Assembly (NCBI RefSeq): GCF_001686985.1
Contig: NZ_CP015318.1
Location: forward strand, 2,602,001 to 2,666,000
Length of the DNA stretch: 64,000 nt
From: Mesorhizobium amorphae CCNWGS0123
Lineage (GTDB): Bacteria; Pseudomonadota; Alphaproteobacteria; Rhizobiales; Rhizobiaceae
Reading direction: 5' to 3'
The position numbers were made by a program, and so were the translations under genes. The notes under the pieces are model-generated. The model saw only the letters and a program-made list of their open reading frames with translations, was not told the origin of the DNA and made no database searches. Shown one piece after another: positions 8,996-18,164 of the stretch; the stretch's first letter is position 1, and each line of letters starts with the position of its first letter.

Positions 8996-9897
8996 GGCTT
9001 GTCGTTACCGGACGCGAGGGCCAGGTCGTTACCAGCCTGAGCGAGGTGGCGCGCGCGGTCACGGGCGTGGAGGTGATCGCCGTCGGCCGGCCGGCGCTCG
9101 ACCTGGCGCGGCCCGAGACCGTATTCGAGGCGCTGGCGGCGGCAGATCCGGACATCATCGTTTCGGCCGCCGCCTACACCGCTGTCGACCAGGCCGAGGA
9201 CGAGCCTGACCTGGCCTTCACGGTGAACGCCGTTGGCGCGGGCAAGGTGGCGGAGGCAGCAGCGCGCCTCGGCGTTCCTGTGATCCATTTGTCGACCGAC
9301 TATGTTTTCGACGGCGCAAAGGATGGCGCCTATGTCGAAACCGACGCCACCGGTCCGTGCAACATCTACGGCGCCTCCAAGCTTGCCGGCGAACTGGCGG
9401 TGGCTGCGGCCAATCCACGCCACCTGATCCTGCGCACGGCATGGGCTTACAGCCCCTTCGGCAGGAACTTCGTCAAGACCATGCTGCGGCTGGCCAGCGA
9501 ACGCGACGAGATAAGGGTTGTGGCCGACCAATGGGGAAATCCAACCTCGGCACTCGACATCGCCGACGCCGTTGTGCATGCGGCGGCGATGCTGCAGGGC
9601 GACAACAACTTTGCCGCCTGCGGCGTCTATCACCTGGCGGGCAGCGGGGAGACGAACTGGAGCGGCTTTGCCCGCCATATCCTAGACACAAGCCGCGCGT
9701 TTGGTGGCCCCTATGCGCGGGTGACGGACATCGCCACCAACGACGACGCGACAAAGGCGAAGCGCCCCGGCAATTCGCGGCTGTCGAGCGCGAAATTCAC
9801 CGCCATATTCGGCTGGACAGCGCCGGACTGGCGGCAGTCGACGCAAGCGGTGGTTTCTCGGCTCCTCATAGGAGACGAGGTAAATGTGGACCTATGA
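8992..9897 (+). CDS. rmlD: dTDP-4-dehydrorhamnose reductase RmlD
   Basis: 301 aa. It reduces the 4-keto group to give dTDP-L-rhamnose. The GTG start at 8992 overlaps the rmlB stop in GTGA, indicating translational coupling. The N-terminus [12 protein letters not shown] is a slightly altered Rossmann motif (the usual GxxGQLG reads GREGQVV). [24 protein letters not shown] and the YGASKLAGE active site are typical. With RmlA, RmlB and RmlC it makes a complete rhamnose pathway. Confidence 0.94.
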   Translation: MRLVVTGREGQVVTSLSEVARAVTGVEVIAVGRPALDLARPETVFEALAAADPDIIVSAAAYTAVDQAEDEPDLAFTVNAVGAGKVAEAAARLGVPVIHLSTDYVFDGAKDGAYVETDATGPCNIYGASKLAGELAVAAANPRHLILRTAWAYSPFGRNFVKTMLRLASERDEIRVVADQWGNPTSALDIADAVVHAAAMLQGDNNFAACGVYHLAGSGETNWSGFARHILDTSRAFGGPYARVTDIATNDDATKAKRPGNSRLSSAKFTAIFGWTAPDWRQSTQAVVSRLLIGDEVNVDL

Positions 9898-9922
9898 CAA
9901 GCAGGCATCGCCGGAGGATTTC

Positions 9923-11050
9923 ATGACCGTTCAGCTATTCGTACCAAGTTTCCGCATTGAGGAGTGCCTTTCGGAAATCCGCGAGTGCCTTGAAAAAGGA
10001 TGGACGGGGCTCGGCTTCAAGACCGCTGAATTTGAGACGGCGTGGAAGAACTATACCGGACTTCCGCATGCCCACTTTCTGAATTCCAACACGGTCGGAC
10101 TTCACTTGGCATTTCAGCTTTTCAAATCCAAATACGGATGGAAAGACGATGACGAAGTCATCACAACACCGTTGACGTTTGTTTCGACGAATCACGCCAT
10201 TCTCTATGCGGGCCTGAAGCCGGTATTCGCAGACGTCGATGAGTACCTTTGCCTGGATCCTGACAGCGTCAGCAAGCTCATCACCGACAAAACAAAGGCT
10301 CTTATATTTGTCGGCATGGGGGGCAATGTGGGGCGGTATCAGAAGATATTGGAGATCTGTCGCGAACACGACATCAAGCTGGTGCTTGATGCAGCTCACA
10401 TGTCGGGCACTCGTGTCAACGGAAAGCATGTAGGCGGCGATGCCGACGTATCGGTATTCAGCTTTCAGGCGGTCAAGAACCTGCCTACCGCCGACTCAGG
10501 AATGATCTGCTTCAAGGAAGCGGAGGACGATGAGCGCGTTCGCAAACTGACTTGGCTGGGCATCAACAAGGATACATATGCTCGCACCGCCGCTCAGGGA
10601 GCTTACAAATGGATGTATGATGTCGAGGAGGTTGGGCACAAATATCATGGCAACTCGATCATGGCTGCCATGGCCATCGTCCAACTGAAATATCTCGATA
10701 TCGACAATTCCTTCCGCCGCCAGCTGGCGGTTTGGTACCACCGGCATTTTGATGGGCATAATCGCGTAACGGTCGTTCCAACCGCGAAGGGTTGTGAGTC
10801 CGCCCAGCACCTTCTTCAGATACGCGTTAAGAACCGCGACGTCCTGATGCTTGCGCTGAACGAGCACGGTGTCTATCCGGGCGTTCACTATCGCGACAAC
10901 ACGGACTATCGGATGTACGCCTACGCTGCAGGCACCTGCCCGAATGCGGCGGCCGCAAGCAAGGAAATCATCTCGCTGCCGCTTCATCTTCGCATGAGCA
11001 AGGCGGATGTGGATCTGGTTTCAGAATTGGTTCTCAAATACGCTCAATGA
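9923..11050 (+). CDS. DegT/DnrJ/EryC1/StrS family sugar aminotransferase
   Basis: 375 aa PLP enzyme that transfers an amino group to a keto-sugar nucleotide. ATG 9923 has a well-spaced GGAGG; an ATG at 9884 overlapping rmlD would add 13 residues. The PLP lysine is K185 in FSFQAVKNLP, a variant of the usual SFHxxK, and LDAAHM holds the ring-stacking Asp-His pair. The usual GEGG stretch after the lysine reads ADSGM. An acetyltransferase follows with an ATGA overlap. The pair could make an N-acylated 4-amino-4,6-dideoxy sugar (Qui4NAc or Fuc4NAc type) from the RmlB product, or could act on a UDP-keto sugar from the CapD-like enzyme at 23982. Base use shifts toward A+T from here. Confidence 0.88.
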   Translation: MTVQLFVPSFRIEECLSEIRECLEKGWTGLGFKTAEFETAWKNYTGLPHAHFLNSNTVGLHLAFQLFKSKYGWKDDDEVITTPLTFVSTNHAILYAGLKPVFADVDEYLCLDPDSVSKLITDKTKALIFVGMGGNVGRYQKILEICREHDIKLVLDAAHMSGTRVNGKHVGGDADVSVFSFQAVKNLPTADSGMICFKEAEDDERVRKLTWLGINKDTYARTAAQGAYKWMYDVEEVGHKYHGNSIMAAMAIVQLKYLDIDNSFRRQLAVWYHRHFDGHNRVTVVPTAKGCESAQHLLQIRVKNRDVLMLALNEHGVYPGVHYRDNTDYRMYAYAAGTCPNAAAASKEIISLPLHLRMSKADVDLVSELVLKYAQ

Positions 11051-11550
11051 AACGGCAAATTACTCCCTTTGGAGACGGCACGATTGTCTTGAGGCTTGTG
11101 GAAGAGCGAGATCTCAAGACGATTCTCGATTGGCGCAATCGTGACGACGCACGCGTGTGGTTCAAGACGTCCGACAAACTCACATTTGACAGCCACCTTG
11201 CCTGGTACAAGCGCTACCTCCAAAAGGAGGATGATCTTTTCTTTCTGGTTGAAGCGGACGGCCGGCCGGTCGGCCAATGTGGGATTTATGATATCGATCA
11301 CAACGCCGGAAGCGCCGAGATCGGGCGATTTCTCGTTGCTCCGGAAATGGCCGGGAATGGCTATATCAAGCGCTCGTGCTCGGAACTCGTGCGTTTCGGA
11401 ACGCGTGTTTTGAAACTGCCCTATGTTTTCCTCGAAGTGATGGAGCAAAATACAAGGGCTATCGAGCTCTACACGCGATGCGGCTTCGTAGAAGAAGGCC
11501 GCTCCGACGGCATGATCCGCATGGGCTTTGGCCGAGATAGAGCTTCATGA
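11047..11550 (+). CDS. GNAT family N-acetyltransferase (PseH/RimJ-like)
   Basis: 167 aa. The start overlaps the aminotransferase stop in ATGA. The fold is that of acetyl-CoA-dependent GNAT enzymes: an N-terminal LRLVEERDLKTILDWRN, an AEIGRFLVAPEMAGNGYIK stretch that corresponds to the acetyl-CoA pyrophosphate loop, and a C-terminal NTRAIELYTRCGFVEEG. Similar proteins acetylate the amino group of nucleotide amino sugars, as PseH does. The coupling to the aminotransferase makes a UDP- or dTDP-amino sugar the likely substrate. Confidence 0.82.
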   Translation: MKRQITPFGDGTIVLRLVEERDLKTILDWRNRDDARVWFKTSDKLTFDSHLAWYKRYLQKEDDLFFLVEADGRPVGQCGIYDIDHNAGSAEIGRFLVAPEMAGNGYIKRSCSELVRFGTRVLKLPYVFLEVMEQNTRAIELYTRCGFVEEGRSDGMIRMGFGRDRAS

Positions 11551-11606
11551 CCCCAACGCGAAACTCCACGCCGACGCTGGTGGGATCGCCCGCCATGGCC
11601 GCGTGA
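11547..11606 (+). CDS. 19-codon mini-ORF between acetyltransferase and wzm
   Basis: ATG at 11547 overlaps the acetyltransferase stop (ATGA). The 19-residue frame [19 protein letters not shown] ends at TGA 11604-11606, which overlaps a GTG in the wzm frame (GTGA). It could be a coupling leader passing ribosomes from one gene to the next, or chance. It has no recognisable product. Confidence 0.3.
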   Translation: MTPTRNSTPTLVGSPAMAA

Positions 11607-12454
11607 CTCAAAACGAAACGGCAAACCCGGTGCGGTTCATGAAACATAGCTATTCAAGTGCGGACAAGAGCAGGCTGCTCCGAGATGTGATCCGCTCGCT
11701 GCTGCTGCATCGCGTCTGGTTTTTCATCGGCATGCAAGACGTCAAGCGTCGCTACCGTCGTTCGTTCATCGGTCCATTATGGATCCTTCTCAATCTTGGC
11801 GTGTATGTTGGGGCCATAGGCTTCGTTTATGGTGTCATGTTCGGCCAAGACCTGAAGGCCTTTCTCCCCTACCTGATGCTGGGTTTCGTCACCTGGGGGC
11901 TGATTTCCGCGTCTATCGTCGACGCTGGCTCGGTATTCGTAAGTGCGGAAGGTTATATAAAGCAGTTTTCATACCCAAAACAAATTTATATCCTGCGGGC
12001 GATCGTCAGCAACAGTATGAATTTCGCAATGGGTCTAGTAGCTGTGGCTGTCGTACAGCTATTTCTCGGTACTTTCGAATTTGTCGGATGGCTGTTGGCC
12101 ATACCAGGTTTTCTGCTGATCTATATAGCGCTTCTGGGGCACACAACTATTTTTGCTTATCTAGGCACTGCCTTCCGTGATCTGCCTCATGCCCTAGCCG
12201 CTGTGTTACAGGTGGTGTTCTATCTAACTCCGATCGTCGTTCCCGCCAGCGTTCTCAAGAGCCACGGCATGGAATTCGTTTATCTCGTCAATCCGATCTA
12301 TCATTTGATTGAAGTCGTGCGTCATCCAATACTGAATTCAGACTTAGCGCCGCTGTCTACATATGGCTTTGTGTTTGGTTATATTCTGGTGGTGTATTGC
12401 GTTGGCTGGTACGTGGCTTGGCGGTTGGACAAGAAAGTGGTGTTTCTCCTTTGA
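11603..12454 (+). CDS. wzm: polysaccharide ABC exporter, membrane subunit (Wzm)
   Basis: 283 aa from GTG 11603; ATG 11639 (271 aa) and a TTG at 11528 are alternatives and the start is uncertain. It resembles the ABC-2 permease of O-antigen and capsule exporters. The segment [17 protein letters not shown] is the typical cytoplasmic hairpin before the first membrane helix, and VVFYLTPIV and [13 protein letters not shown] near the end are family marks. Six membrane segments are visible. The partner ATPase follows with an overlap. The pair flips undecaprenyl-linked glycan through the inner membrane. Confidence 0.9.
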   Translation: MTQNETANPVRFMKHSYSSADKSRLLRDVIRSLLLHRVWFFIGMQDVKRRYRRSFIGPLWILLNLGVYVGAIGFVYGVMFGQDLKAFLPYLMLGFVTWGLISASIVDAGSVFVSAEGYIKQFSYPKQIYILRAIVSNSMNFAMGLVAVAVVQLFLGTFEFVGWLLAIPGFLLIYIALLGHTTIFAYLGTAFRDLPHALAAVLQVVFYLTPIVVPASVLKSHGMEFVYLVNPIYHLIEVVRHPILNSDLAPLSTYGFVFGYILVVYCVGWYVAWRLDKKVVFLL

Positions 12455-13191
12455 CGCAGAACTTCATACGATTACAGAACGTCGGCGTACGTTTCACTGG
12501 CGACATGAGCACCGACGGGCTGATAGGCTGGCTTGCCAGAAAGCGGAGTGGCGTGTCGACCCCCGGCACCTACAATGTTGAGGCGCTGAAGGACGTGACG
12601 ATCGCTATCGAACAGGGCGAGCGGGTGGGGCTCGTCGGCCTCAATGGGGCAGGCAAGAGCACGCTGTTGAAGGTCATGGCGGGCATCTACACGCCGACCA
12701 GCGGTATCGCTGAGTCGGAGGGACATGTTTGCCCGATGTTTGAGTTCGCAACCGGTTTCGAAATGCATCAAACCGGTCGAGACAATATCCGCATCCGTGG
12801 GTTGCTGCTTGGTATGACGCCCGATGAGATTGAGGCGAAACTGCCGGAGATCGAGGACTTTACCGAGCTTGGAGAGTTCCTGGCATATCCCGTGCGCACG
12901 TATTCGGCAGGCATGTTCATCCGCCTAGCGTTTGCCGTATCGACAAGTATCAATCCAGAAATACTTCTCATAGATGAGGTAATGGGAGCCGGTGACCTCC
13001 GCTTTGCGAACAAGGCAAAACGTCGCATGTTCGAATTCATGGAGCAGGGCAAGATACTTGTCTTCTCGTCTCATAATTTTGATTTATTGAAGAGTTTTTG
13101 TGCTAGGACAATTTGGCTGGAGAAAGGGCAAATAATCATGGACGGAAGTACTGAGGACGTGATCGCCAAATATGAATCCTCACAGAGATAG
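12451..13191 (+). CDS. wzt: polysaccharide ABC exporter, ATPase (Wzt), short form
   Basis: 246 aa. The TTG start at 12451 overlaps the wzm stop as TTGA. Walker [10 protein letters not shown] lies near residue 62, the signature is [11 protein letters not shown], Walker B is [13 protein letters not shown] and the switch His is in SSHNFDLL. It ends about 20 residues after the switch region. It therefore lacks the C-terminal carbohydrate-binding domain that some Wzt proteins use to read the capped end of the chain. By analogy with short Wzt proteins, export is probably coupled to synthesis. Confidence 0.92.
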   Translation: MTQNFIRLQNVGVRFTGDMSTDGLIGWLARKRSGVSTPGTYNVEALKDVTIAIEQGERVGLVGLNGAGKSTLLKVMAGIYTPTSGIAESEGHVCPMFEFATGFEMHQTGRDNIRIRGLLLGMTPDEIEAKLPEIEDFTELGEFLAYPVRTYSAGMFIRLAFAVSTSINPEILLIDEVMGAGDLRFANKAKRRMFEFMEQGKILVFSSHNFDLLKSFCARTIWLEKGQIIMDGSTEDVIAKYESSQR

Positions 13192-13252
13192 TTAGGTTTC
13201 CGCCACTGCGGGACGATACGTTATGCCTGCGGAGTGCGGGTTCGGGGGTAAC

Positions 13253-16200
13253 ATGAAATTTGGCGATTGTGGCCACGATCTTTTCATAAGGCGCATAGAA
13301 GAAGGCAAGCCGGCACCCGAAGTGACGGTGATCCTTCCCACATTTGCGCGTGCTAACGGGCCTCTGCAGCTTTCGATTGAGAGCGTTCTTTCGCAGAGCT
13401 ATGGCGACTTCGAACTCATCATCGTCGATGACGGTTCGCGCGATGGTACCGCCGATGTACTAAATGAGTATCAGCTTGCCGATTCCCGGGTCATCATCCA
13501 CTCATATAAGTATAACAGTGGTCTTCCGGCCCTGCGCGTGAATCAGGCTGCGCTTCACGGTCGCGGCAAGTACATTGCCTATCAGTTTGACGATGATCTT
13601 TGGACGGATGACAGCTTGAAGGTGCGCATGGCGTGGCTTGAACGCCAATCCGTGCCAAGCGTCGTCTATGGCAGCTGCGACGCTTATCGCGCGACGGACG
13701 ACGGCGAGATCTTTCAGCGTGTGCTGGGGCAGGAGTTCAACTACAGCCTCCTCCTGCACGGCAATTACATCGCAAACAACACAGTAGTCCACCATGCTGC
13801 TCTCTTCGAGAGACACGGCATGTACGACCCTCACTTGGTGGCCAGGCGATATTCGGACTACGATCTTTGGCTGCGTTTCGGAAGAACTGCCCCCTTCCAA
13901 TGGGTGGATGCGACGTGCTCGGTCGTTCGCGCCAACATGGAGAACTCGCTTGGCCGGGATGTGCAGGCAGATTTCACGCGTACCTCGAAATACCTACAAC
14001 TTGCTCGAGACAACCAGCTGAATCCCGTAAATATTGCTCACTATGACCTGATTGCAGCCGATCAGTGGGGATTTAGATTCTCGACTGCAGAGATACAGCG
14101 GTACTATAGAGAAGAAGCATTGCCTTTTTTGTCTAAGTTCAACGACTACTGCGCCATTGAAGAGTTGGCTGTAGTGGCGTCAGGAGCAATGGATCACAAA
14201 AGGATACTGGTGACAAAGCCAGACTACAGTACGTCTGTAGATGTAGCGATTAGGAATTTCGAGAATATTGGAAACCAAAGGGGTTTTACCAGTACATTCG
14301 TCAAGGAATTGGATGTTAAATCGTTCGACATATCGGAAACGGACATCGCCATTCTATATCGCACTGTTGGGTCGGCAGAAAGGCTGTTGACTGACAAGGA
14401 TCGAAAGAGCGTTCCCTGCGCCTATCTCATGGATGACAACATGATTCGCTTCCACGAAGTGGGGCCGGAACATTCCTCTATCGCGCCTGGCACCCCGGCA
14501 TACCGCAGTATCATTGCGCAAATATCTGGCGCTAGCGCTGTCATCGGCTATAGCGATGAAATTATTGACGATTTTGCGGAGTACAACAATCACACAATTC
14601 AATTGAAGACTAACATTAATGGTGATTATGTACGACGTAGACAATACAACAGAGCAGGAAAAATCAAAATCGCTGTTTTCAGTAACGCGTTCCGCAAGAC
14701 GGTTCTTGCAAAGCTTTGGCCAGGATTTCAGCGCGTTGCTGCGCGCCATAAGGAGAGTATTGAATTTCATTTCTGGGGTATTGACCCAGGAGACTTTCCA
14801 GTTTTGGGCTGCGATGTCCATTTCAAGCCGTTCACTCATTCCTACTACGGGTATCTTGAAGCGCTACGGAGGACCTACTTTGACATTTCGCTGACACCTC
14901 TTGAGGGCGAGACTCGTGCAGAAAGGAGCAAGAGCCCTGTCAAACTGTTGGAATCTGTCGTCGCTGGAGCGGTCAGTATCCTGAGTGATGTCGCCCCCTA
15001 CAGTCGGTTGCCAAATGAGGTTTGCGTCAAGGCTCGAAACACGCCGGACGAGTGGGCAGGCGCCATCGAAAGTCTCATTGCGCTTAGGGCGGACGAGCGG
15101 GACGAAATTCTCGAACGGGCGCGGACCTATGTGGAAAACCGCTATACGACAGAGGTGCAGTATTACGACTTTTATGGCGCCCTCGCCGCAACAGAGCTTC
15201 ATGCGCATTTGAAGGATAAGGCAATTCTCTACGCGTTTCATGAGGCGGCTCTGGGAGGGGCAACTCTTCATTTGCTAAGGCATGCGGCACTTGTATCCTC
15301 ATTCGGCTTCAGGGTTGTTGGTTTGGTCCAGCAGGACGAGAGGTTTGGACCGGAGTTTGCTCGTCTCTGGCGCGAGGCAACAAAGGATGCCCCCTTGTTG
15401 GAGGAAAGCTGGCCCCATGGAGCCAATAGCGCCGATGACTCCAGGGCGCGTTCACGAGATGTGACGGATTTGGAGAGTGCCGAACGCATTGGGGAGAAAT
15501 TGGCCGAGCTTGATGTAGGTCTTCTTCATTTCGCCACATGGCAGCCAGCCATGACGGCACTCGGATCGGAACTTGGCGTTCCAGTTGTCGCCAGCGTTCA
15601 CCAATACTATGAGGGGGCTGATACACGGGCCTTCGCTCATGCAGTTCATTGTTCCTCGGCAACACATGGTGAACGATGGAAGAAGGCGTCGGGGATCCCT
15701 GTGCGCCGCATTGTCTGCCCCGTCGACGAGGTCTATTTTTCGCTTTTCCGGCCACGGGAGGCTCGGAACTTTGCCATACAAGATCCGCTGCAGGTAGTCG
15801 TATCGGGAACGCTGCAGCCCCGTAAGAATCAACTCGCTGCCATCAAGGCAGCGCTACTTCTGCGCGAGGCTGGACATGACGTTAGAGTCCACGTGATCGG
15901 TTACGATGACCTCCACTCTGAATACGCGAAGGCATGTCGCGTTTATGTGGCGGAACAAGGTCTGGAAAACCACGTCATTTTTCATGGGTTCGTTTCCGAC
16001 CCGGAGCGCTTCTACGCGAGTTGCGACTTGTTGCTTATTTCCGCGCTGGACGAGTCCATGCCGCAGACGATGCTTCAGGCCATGGCGTCCGGTGTCGCTG
16101 TTGTATCGGCACGCGTTGGGGGCGTGTCCGAATTGATCAAACATCGCTACAACGGCTTGATCGCCAAGGATGCATCTCCCGAAGAACTGGCGAATGCCGT

Positions 16201-16969
16201 CAAGGAGTTCCTGGGGTATTCAGATGCACGGCGAGCGGAGATGTTGCGCAGTGCCTACCGGACTATAGGCATTCTGGGACGCTCCAGCTATGTACGCGCG
16301 GAATTGATGGACCTCTATGGGAGCGCTGTCCGCAGGTCGGCCTCCGAGAGGTTAACCGAGGCGATCACAGACATCCCGATGGCTCGACTGGGTATGCTCC
16401 CCGGGAGGTTCGAACCCGCTGTGGCTTCCACAATTGCCAGGCTCCATTCGGAAGTGGAAGCCCAGCATTTCTCGCGTTCGCTCAGGCTGGCGAGAGCCGT
16501 CACTGGGCGGTCGAGCGAGATGTGGGATTTGATTTCCTCCACCTTTGCTCCGCTTGATCTTTTCACCCGGCAGCACTTCGGCCGGACGCGACGTGATGAA
16601 CTGCGCCTGAGCGAGGATCTTTCGAGTATATCCTACAGGGAGTATACCGTCCATTTTGCACTTCCCTCTCTAGCGGCCATCCATCTTGGCATCGTGCCGC
16701 TCGTCCGCGCGTCGGCGGGGCTTGTAGGCATCGAGATCGTGTCAAGCAAAGACAAGATTCTCGGTTCGACCGTGCGCTCTCTCGCCGACTTGGAAGAGGG
16801 CCTGCCCGCGAAATTCTCGCTGAACATGCCTGTGCGCGATCTCGAGGCAGGATGGCGGCTCCGGGTCTTCGTACGTGAATCGGACGTACCGGTCACCATC
16901 TATGAAGTGGTGCGGCCAGCAGTGCTCTACGGTGCGCTGAAGCGGTTCCCTTTCGCCAAGTTCGACTAG
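13253..16969 (+). CDS. giant three-domain glycosyltransferase (GT2 + GT4-like + GT4)
   Basis: 1238 aa from ATG 13253, which has GGGGGT upstream; ATG 13223 is an alternative. Domain 1 (about residues 20-240) is a GT2 transferase with ILPTFARANGPL, IVDDGSRDGT and the metal-binding QFDDD. Domain 2 (about 310-640) is GT-B-like without a strong signature: YLMDDNMIRF, then VKLLESVVAGAVSILSDVAPY. Domain 3 (about 650-1010) is a GT4 transferase with SGTLQPRKNQ and ALDESMPQTMLQAMASGVAVVSA, containing the E-x7-E-type donor site. About 225 further residues form a tail I cannot assign, rich in alternating hydrophobics. It is cytoplasmic and probably adds several O-antigen residues. The stretch around 14.0-14.7 kb is A+T-rich compared with its flanks. 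Confidence 0.85.
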   Translation: MKFGDCGHDLFIRRIEEGKPAPEVTVILPTFARANGPLQLSIESVLSQSYGDFELIIVDDGSRDGTADVLNEYQLADSRVIIHSYKYNSGLPALRVNQAALHGRGKYIAYQFDDDLWTDDSLKVRMAWLERQSVPSVVYGSCDAYRATDDGEIFQRVLGQEFNYSLLLHGNYIANNTVVHHAALFERHGMYDPHLVARRYSDYDLWLRFGRTAPFQWVDATCSVVRANMENSLGRDVQADFTRTSKYLQLARDNQLNPVNIAHYDLIAADQWGFRFSTAEIQRYYREEALPFLSKFNDYCAIEELAVVASGAMDHKRILVTKPDYSTSVDVAIRNFENIGNQRGFTSTFVKELDVKSFDISETDIAILYRTVGSAERLLTDKDRKSVPCAYLMDDNMIRFHEVGPEHSSIAPGTPAYRSIIAQISGASAVIGYSDEIIDDFAEYNNHTIQLKTNINGDYVRRRQYNRAGKIKIAVFSNAFRKTVLAKLWPGFQRVAARHKESIEFHFWGIDPGDFPVLGCDVHFKPFTHSYYGYLEALRRTYFDISLTPLEGETRAERSKSPVKLLESVVAGAVSILSDVAPYSRLPNEVCVKARNTPDEWAGAIESLIALRADERDEILERARTYVENRYTTEVQYYDFYGALAATELHAHLKDKAILYAFHEAALGGATLHLLRHAALVSSFGFRVVGLVQQDERFGPEFARLWREATKDAPLLEESWPHGANSADDSRARSRDVTDLESAERIGEKLAELDVGLLHFATWQPAMTALGSELGVPVVASVHQYYEGADTRAFAHAVHCSSATHGERWKKASGIPVRRIVCPVDEVYFSLFRPREARNFAIQDPLQVVVSGTLQPRKNQLAAIKAALLLREAGHDVRVHVIGYDDLHSEYAKACRVYVAEQGLENHVIFHGFVSDPERFYASCDLLLISALDESMPQTMLQAMASGVAVVSARVGGVSELIKHRYNGLIAKDASPEELANAVKEFLGYSDARRAEMLRSAYRTIGILGRSSYVRAELMDLYGSAVRRSASERLTEAITDIPMARLGMLPGRFEPAVASTIARLHSEVEAQHFSRSLRLARAVTGRSSEMWDLISSTFAPLDLFTRQHFGRTRRDELRLSEDLSSISYREYTVHFALPSLAAIHLGIVPLVRASAGLVGIEIVSSKDKILGSTVRSLADLEEGLPAKFSLNMPVRDLEAGWRLRVFVRESDVPVTIYEVVRPAVLYGALKRFPFAKFD

Positions 16970-16987
16970 CGACGGCCGACGGTAGCC

Positions 16988-18163
16988 ATGTCCAGCCTTG
17001 TTAACATACTGGTCATAATCGAGGCGGAGATCGCCACTACGCACTTGATTGAGCAGATTATGAAGGCCTGCGGCGAGCACGGCATCGGCCATCGAACGCA
17101 GTTTCTTGACCGACTACAAGCCAGTGATATCACAGCGGATAGCATCCCTCTTTTCGTCCGATGCGCAGATCCTTTGGTCTTGTCGTGGACGCAGGCCCTG
17201 GTCGACGCAAATCGACCATATGCATATTACATTGACGACAATTTCTGGCGTATCGTTGGGCATACCCCTCTGGCGGCGTACTATCGGCATCCGCTGGTGA
17301 GGGCGTCATTAAAGTTTGCGATCTCCCATGCGAAAGCGGTAATTGCCAATTCCGTCGAGTTGGGCCGATTTCTGTCCAGTTTCAGCAATCATGTGACAGT
17401 TCTGCCGACCTTTTTCGATTTCTCTCTCATTGAGGGAGTGAAGCCATCCCTCACCGACGAAATGCGGATCGGCTTCGCGGGAAGCCCCTCACGTGTTGAC
17501 GATCTCGATTTGATATCAAACCTTATTGGGCCAACCCTGGAGAGATTTCCAAAAACAGTGTTCGAATTTGCTGGCGTCCTTCCAAAAGGCGTTGCAGTTG
17601 GAGAGCGCGTCCGCTTCTTTCCGCACAATGGCGATTACAATGCGTACATAAGGTTTCAGGCGGAGCGAAACTGGGCGATAGGACTAGCGCCGCTACTGGA
17701 TCACGAAGCCAATCGTGGCAAAACCGACAACAAATACCGCGAATATGGCGCGTGTCGCATCACCGGAATTTACTCCGACATTCCGCCCTATAGCGATGTT
17801 GTGAAGCACTCAGTCACCGGTTTGCTGGTCAACGGCGCCCAATTGTCCTGGTCCGAAGCGCTTACGACCCTTCTTGAGCAACCGGACAAGCGAGCGACTT
17901 TGGCAAATGCGGCTTTTGCGGACGTCAAGTCGCGCTATGACGTCTCACATGTTTCTCATCAGTGGGCGGGATTTTTCAAACAGCTTGCCGAGCACCGTTC
18001 AGGAGACGCCAAACCTCTCTATCAGAGCAGTCTGAAAGCCAAGAGATTCTGGAGGCGGTTTGAGCGAATAAAGCTTCATCTTACTATAATTTATGAGGAG
18101 GGTGGAGTTCCCTTGGTAATTCAACGCATCGTCAGAAAGCTACGGCGATACGGGAAGGCATAA
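16988..18163 (+). CDS. glycosyltransferase, GT4-like, paralogous to the middle domain of the preceding protein
   Basis: 391 aa from ATG 16988, 18 bp after the large glycosyltransferase. YAYYIDDNFWRI (near residue 77) and NKYREYGACRITGIYSDIPPYS (near 248) align by eye with CAYLMDDNMIRF and VKLLESVVAGAVSILSDVAPYS in domain 2 of that protein. MRIGFAGSPSRVDDLDLI near 158 is the start of a GT-B C-terminal half. The family is usually annotated simply as a glycosyltransferase. Sugar and linkage are unknown. It ends one base before the convergent methyltransferase gene. Confidence 0.75.
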   Translation: MSSLVNILVIIEAEIATTHLIEQIMKACGEHGIGHRTQFLDRLQASDITADSIPLFVRCADPLVLSWTQALVDANRPYAYYIDDNFWRIVGHTPLAAYYRHPLVRASLKFAISHAKAVIANSVELGRFLSSFSNHVTVLPTFFDFSLIEGVKPSLTDEMRIGFAGSPSRVDDLDLISNLIGPTLERFPKTVFEFAGVLPKGVAVGERVRFFPHNGDYNAYIRFQAERNWAIGLAPLLDHEANRGKTDNKYREYGACRITGIYSDIPPYSDVVKHSVTGLLVNGAQLSWSEALTTLLEQPDKRATLANAAFADVKSRYDVSHVSHQWAGFFKQLAEHRSGDAKPLYQSSLKAKRFWRRFERIKLHLTIIYEEGGVPLVIQRIVRKLRRYGKA

Positions 18164-18164
18164 G

